Origin: Flavihumibacter fluminis
Lineage (GTDB): Bacteria; Bacteroidota; Bacteroidia; Chitinophagales; Chitinophagaceae
NCBI RefSeq assembly: GCF_021491375.1
Contig: NZ_JAKEVY010000002.1
Span: 310,001 to 374,000 of the forward strand
Reading direction: 5' to 3'
Length of the DNA stretch: 64,000 nt
The translations under genes were made by a program, and so were the position numbers. A model generated the notes under the pieces. The model saw nothing but the letters and a program-made list of their open reading frames with translations, searched no databases and had not been told where the DNA came from. Shown in pieces: positions 62,844-64,000 of this stretch (position 1 is its first letter; each line of letters begins with the position of its first letter).

Positions 62844-64000
62844 ATGAAAAATATAAAGAAAATATCGGTAGGTCTTTTGATGGGAGCAACGGTATTGGCT
62901 ACTTCCTGTAAAAAACAGGCATTTGTCGATGCAAACATCGCGCCCAATACACTGTACGAAGTAAACCCTCAGGACCAATTTCTGAAAGCGTCCATCGCTA
63001 CGCAGAACGACTTTGAATATTACTACGATGTTTATAGAAAACTGAACTACTGGATGCAGTACACCACCCCATCTGCGGGTAACGGTGCCAACTTTAACCT
63101 GCCCAGTGCACAGTTTAATTATCGCTACGGTAATTTTTATAACAACATCGGGAATGCTTTAATCGATGCTATTAAAATTATCGAAAGCAAACCTGCAGAC
63201 GAGCAGCCTAGTTATGCGCAGATTAAGGCATTGTCTGAAATCCTGCTTGCATACTACGCGTTCTACACCAGTGATATCAATGGTAGCATTCCTTTTTCTG
63301 AAGCTTTCCAGGCTCGTTACGGTGGAACACTGACTCCAAAATTTGATACCCAGGAGCAGGTTTTTGACCAGGTTGATAACATGGTTAAAGCAGCTGTTGC
63401 TTCACTGAAGTCCAACACAAGCAACCAGGTTGCGGTTGGAAATAATGACCCCTTCTTTAACGGTAATATTACCAGCTGGATCAAGACGGGTAATGCGCTT
63501 CGTTTGAAAGTTGGGCTTCGTCTGATGAAGCGTAATCCAACTAAACTGGCTGCCATTGCAAACGAAGTATTTGCAGAACCAGACCAGATGTCTGCTATTG
63601 GAGATTCCTGGATGTTAAAAACAGGTCCTTCTTATGCAAATGCAACCGGTAACTGGAACCCAAGTGGTTTTCTTGCCGGTAAGCCGGTTGTTGATTTCAT
63701 GAAGTCAAAAGATGATCCCAGACTTCGTATTTTCTATCGCCCCAACAAGGATCAGGATTATGTGGGTAGCTGGACTAGTCCGGATGACACAAAAATCCCT
63801 GCTAATGCAGCTTTGTACCAGGAAGACAGTTCTTTCTCTGAACTGCAGCATAGAATCTTTACACCCAACCATAGCTATGGAACAGCAGGAGATGGTTCTG
63901 CCTTCTTCCCAATGCTGACATATGCTGAGTATTGTTTCATTCGCGCTGACCTGGCTGCCCGCGGTATTGCCGGTTCAAATGCAGAAACCTGGTATAAAAA
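62844..64000 (+). CDS. SusD/RagB-family nutrient-binding lipoprotein, 5' part
   Basis: The reading frame is open from the ATG at 62844 to the window edge (385 codons). It starts with a lipoprotein signal (VLATSC, Cys22). The helical SusD-like body follows (LSEILLAYYAFYTSDINGSIPF, NALRLKVGLRLMKRNP), of the RagB/SusD-like_2 type. It caps the SusC barrel and captures substrate on the cell surface. The end is missing. Confidence 0.92.
   Translation, partial: MKNIKKISVGLLMGATVLATSCKKQAFVDANIAPNTLYEVNPQDQFLKASIATQNDFEYYYDVYRKLNYWMQYTTPSAGNGANFNLPSAQFNYRYGNFYNNIGNALIDAIKIIESKPADEQPSYAQIKALSEILLAYYAFYTSDINGSIPFSEAFQARYGGTLTPKFDTQEQVFDQVDNMVKAAVASLKSNTSNQVAVGNNDPFFNGNITSWIKTGNALRLKVGLRLMKRNPTKLAAIANEVFAEPDQMSAIGDSWMLKTGPSYANATGNWNPSGFLAGKPVVDFMKSKDDPRLRIFYRPNKDQDYVGSWTSPDDTKIPANAALYQEDSSFSELQHRIFTPNHSYGTAGDGSAFFPMLTYAEYCFIRADLAARGIAGSNAETWYK

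Overview
The window is chromosomal DNA from a member of the phylum Bacteroidota, most probably family Chitinophagaceae. The evidence is Bacteroidota-type promoters (TTTG, 17-20 bases, TAnnTTTG), start codons that mostly lack Shine-Dalgarno sequences, a type IX secretion (PorV/PorU-like) locus, a SusC/SusD pair and dialkylresorcinol/flexirubin-type genes. The family assignment is inference from gene content. No phage, IS element, CRISPR array or rRNA operon is visible, and no gene-free stretch longer than 300 bases remains once the tRNAs are counted.

Layout. 0-10 kb: the 3' end of odhB (2-oxoglutarate dehydrogenase E2), an RsmB-like methyltransferase, an esterase, a lipoprotein, mnmA, an M14 peptidase, ssb, an Ldh-family oxidoreductase and lysC. 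10-21.6 kb: an esterase, queA, a duplicated-domain peptide ABC ATPase, AMP nucleosidase, a stand-alone HsdR_N protein, glutamate dehydrogenase, a tdk-ccmB-ccmC-ccmD run and waaA. 21.7-27.7 kb: a tightly coupled sugar-nucleotide operon (DegT aminotransferase, ugd, UDP-xylose synthase, rfbB, rfbC, rfbD) without rfbA. 27.7-33 kb: mmcQ, tRNA-Gln, a Tat-exported PLP enzyme, a beta-helix protein with a diheme cytochrome, and tyrS. 33-42 kb: a PorV/PorQ-like protein, a 1710-residue PorU2-like C25 peptidase and two AT-rich polytopic membrane proteins of glycosyltransferase-C type, then ribE. 42.7-49.9 kb: translation genes (rpsU, xer, hpf, tRNA-Thr-Tyr-Gly-Thr-tuf, tRNA-Trp-secE-nusG, rplK-rplA-rplJ-rplL).

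49.9-58 kb is the most interesting part. Where rpoB would be expected after rplL there is a compact divergent locus. On the minus strand it has an acyl carrier protein, an active ketosynthase and a ketosynthase-like chain-length-factor protein that has lost all three catalytic residues. On the plus strand it has DarA, DarB, a small HTH-like protein, a BtrH_N-type cysteine/histidine protein and an ABC exporter pair. The parts resemble the aryl-polyene/dialkylresorcinol (flexirubin) toolkit, but the reductase, dehydratase, aromatic starter and tailoring genes are absent. It may be a minimal resorcinol-lipid pathway, or one arm of a pathway split between loci. 58-64 kb: a ROK regulator followed by a SusC/SusD pair, with SusD running off the window edge.

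Regulation visible in the sequence: a strong Shine-Dalgarno on rpsU (the known Bacteroidota exception), tandem hairpins in the tuf leader, a promoter nested in the rpsU terminator loop, a palindrome at the predicted tyrS start point, a 12-bp inverted repeat between tdk and its divergent neighbour, and several convergent gene pairs whose 3' ends overlap.
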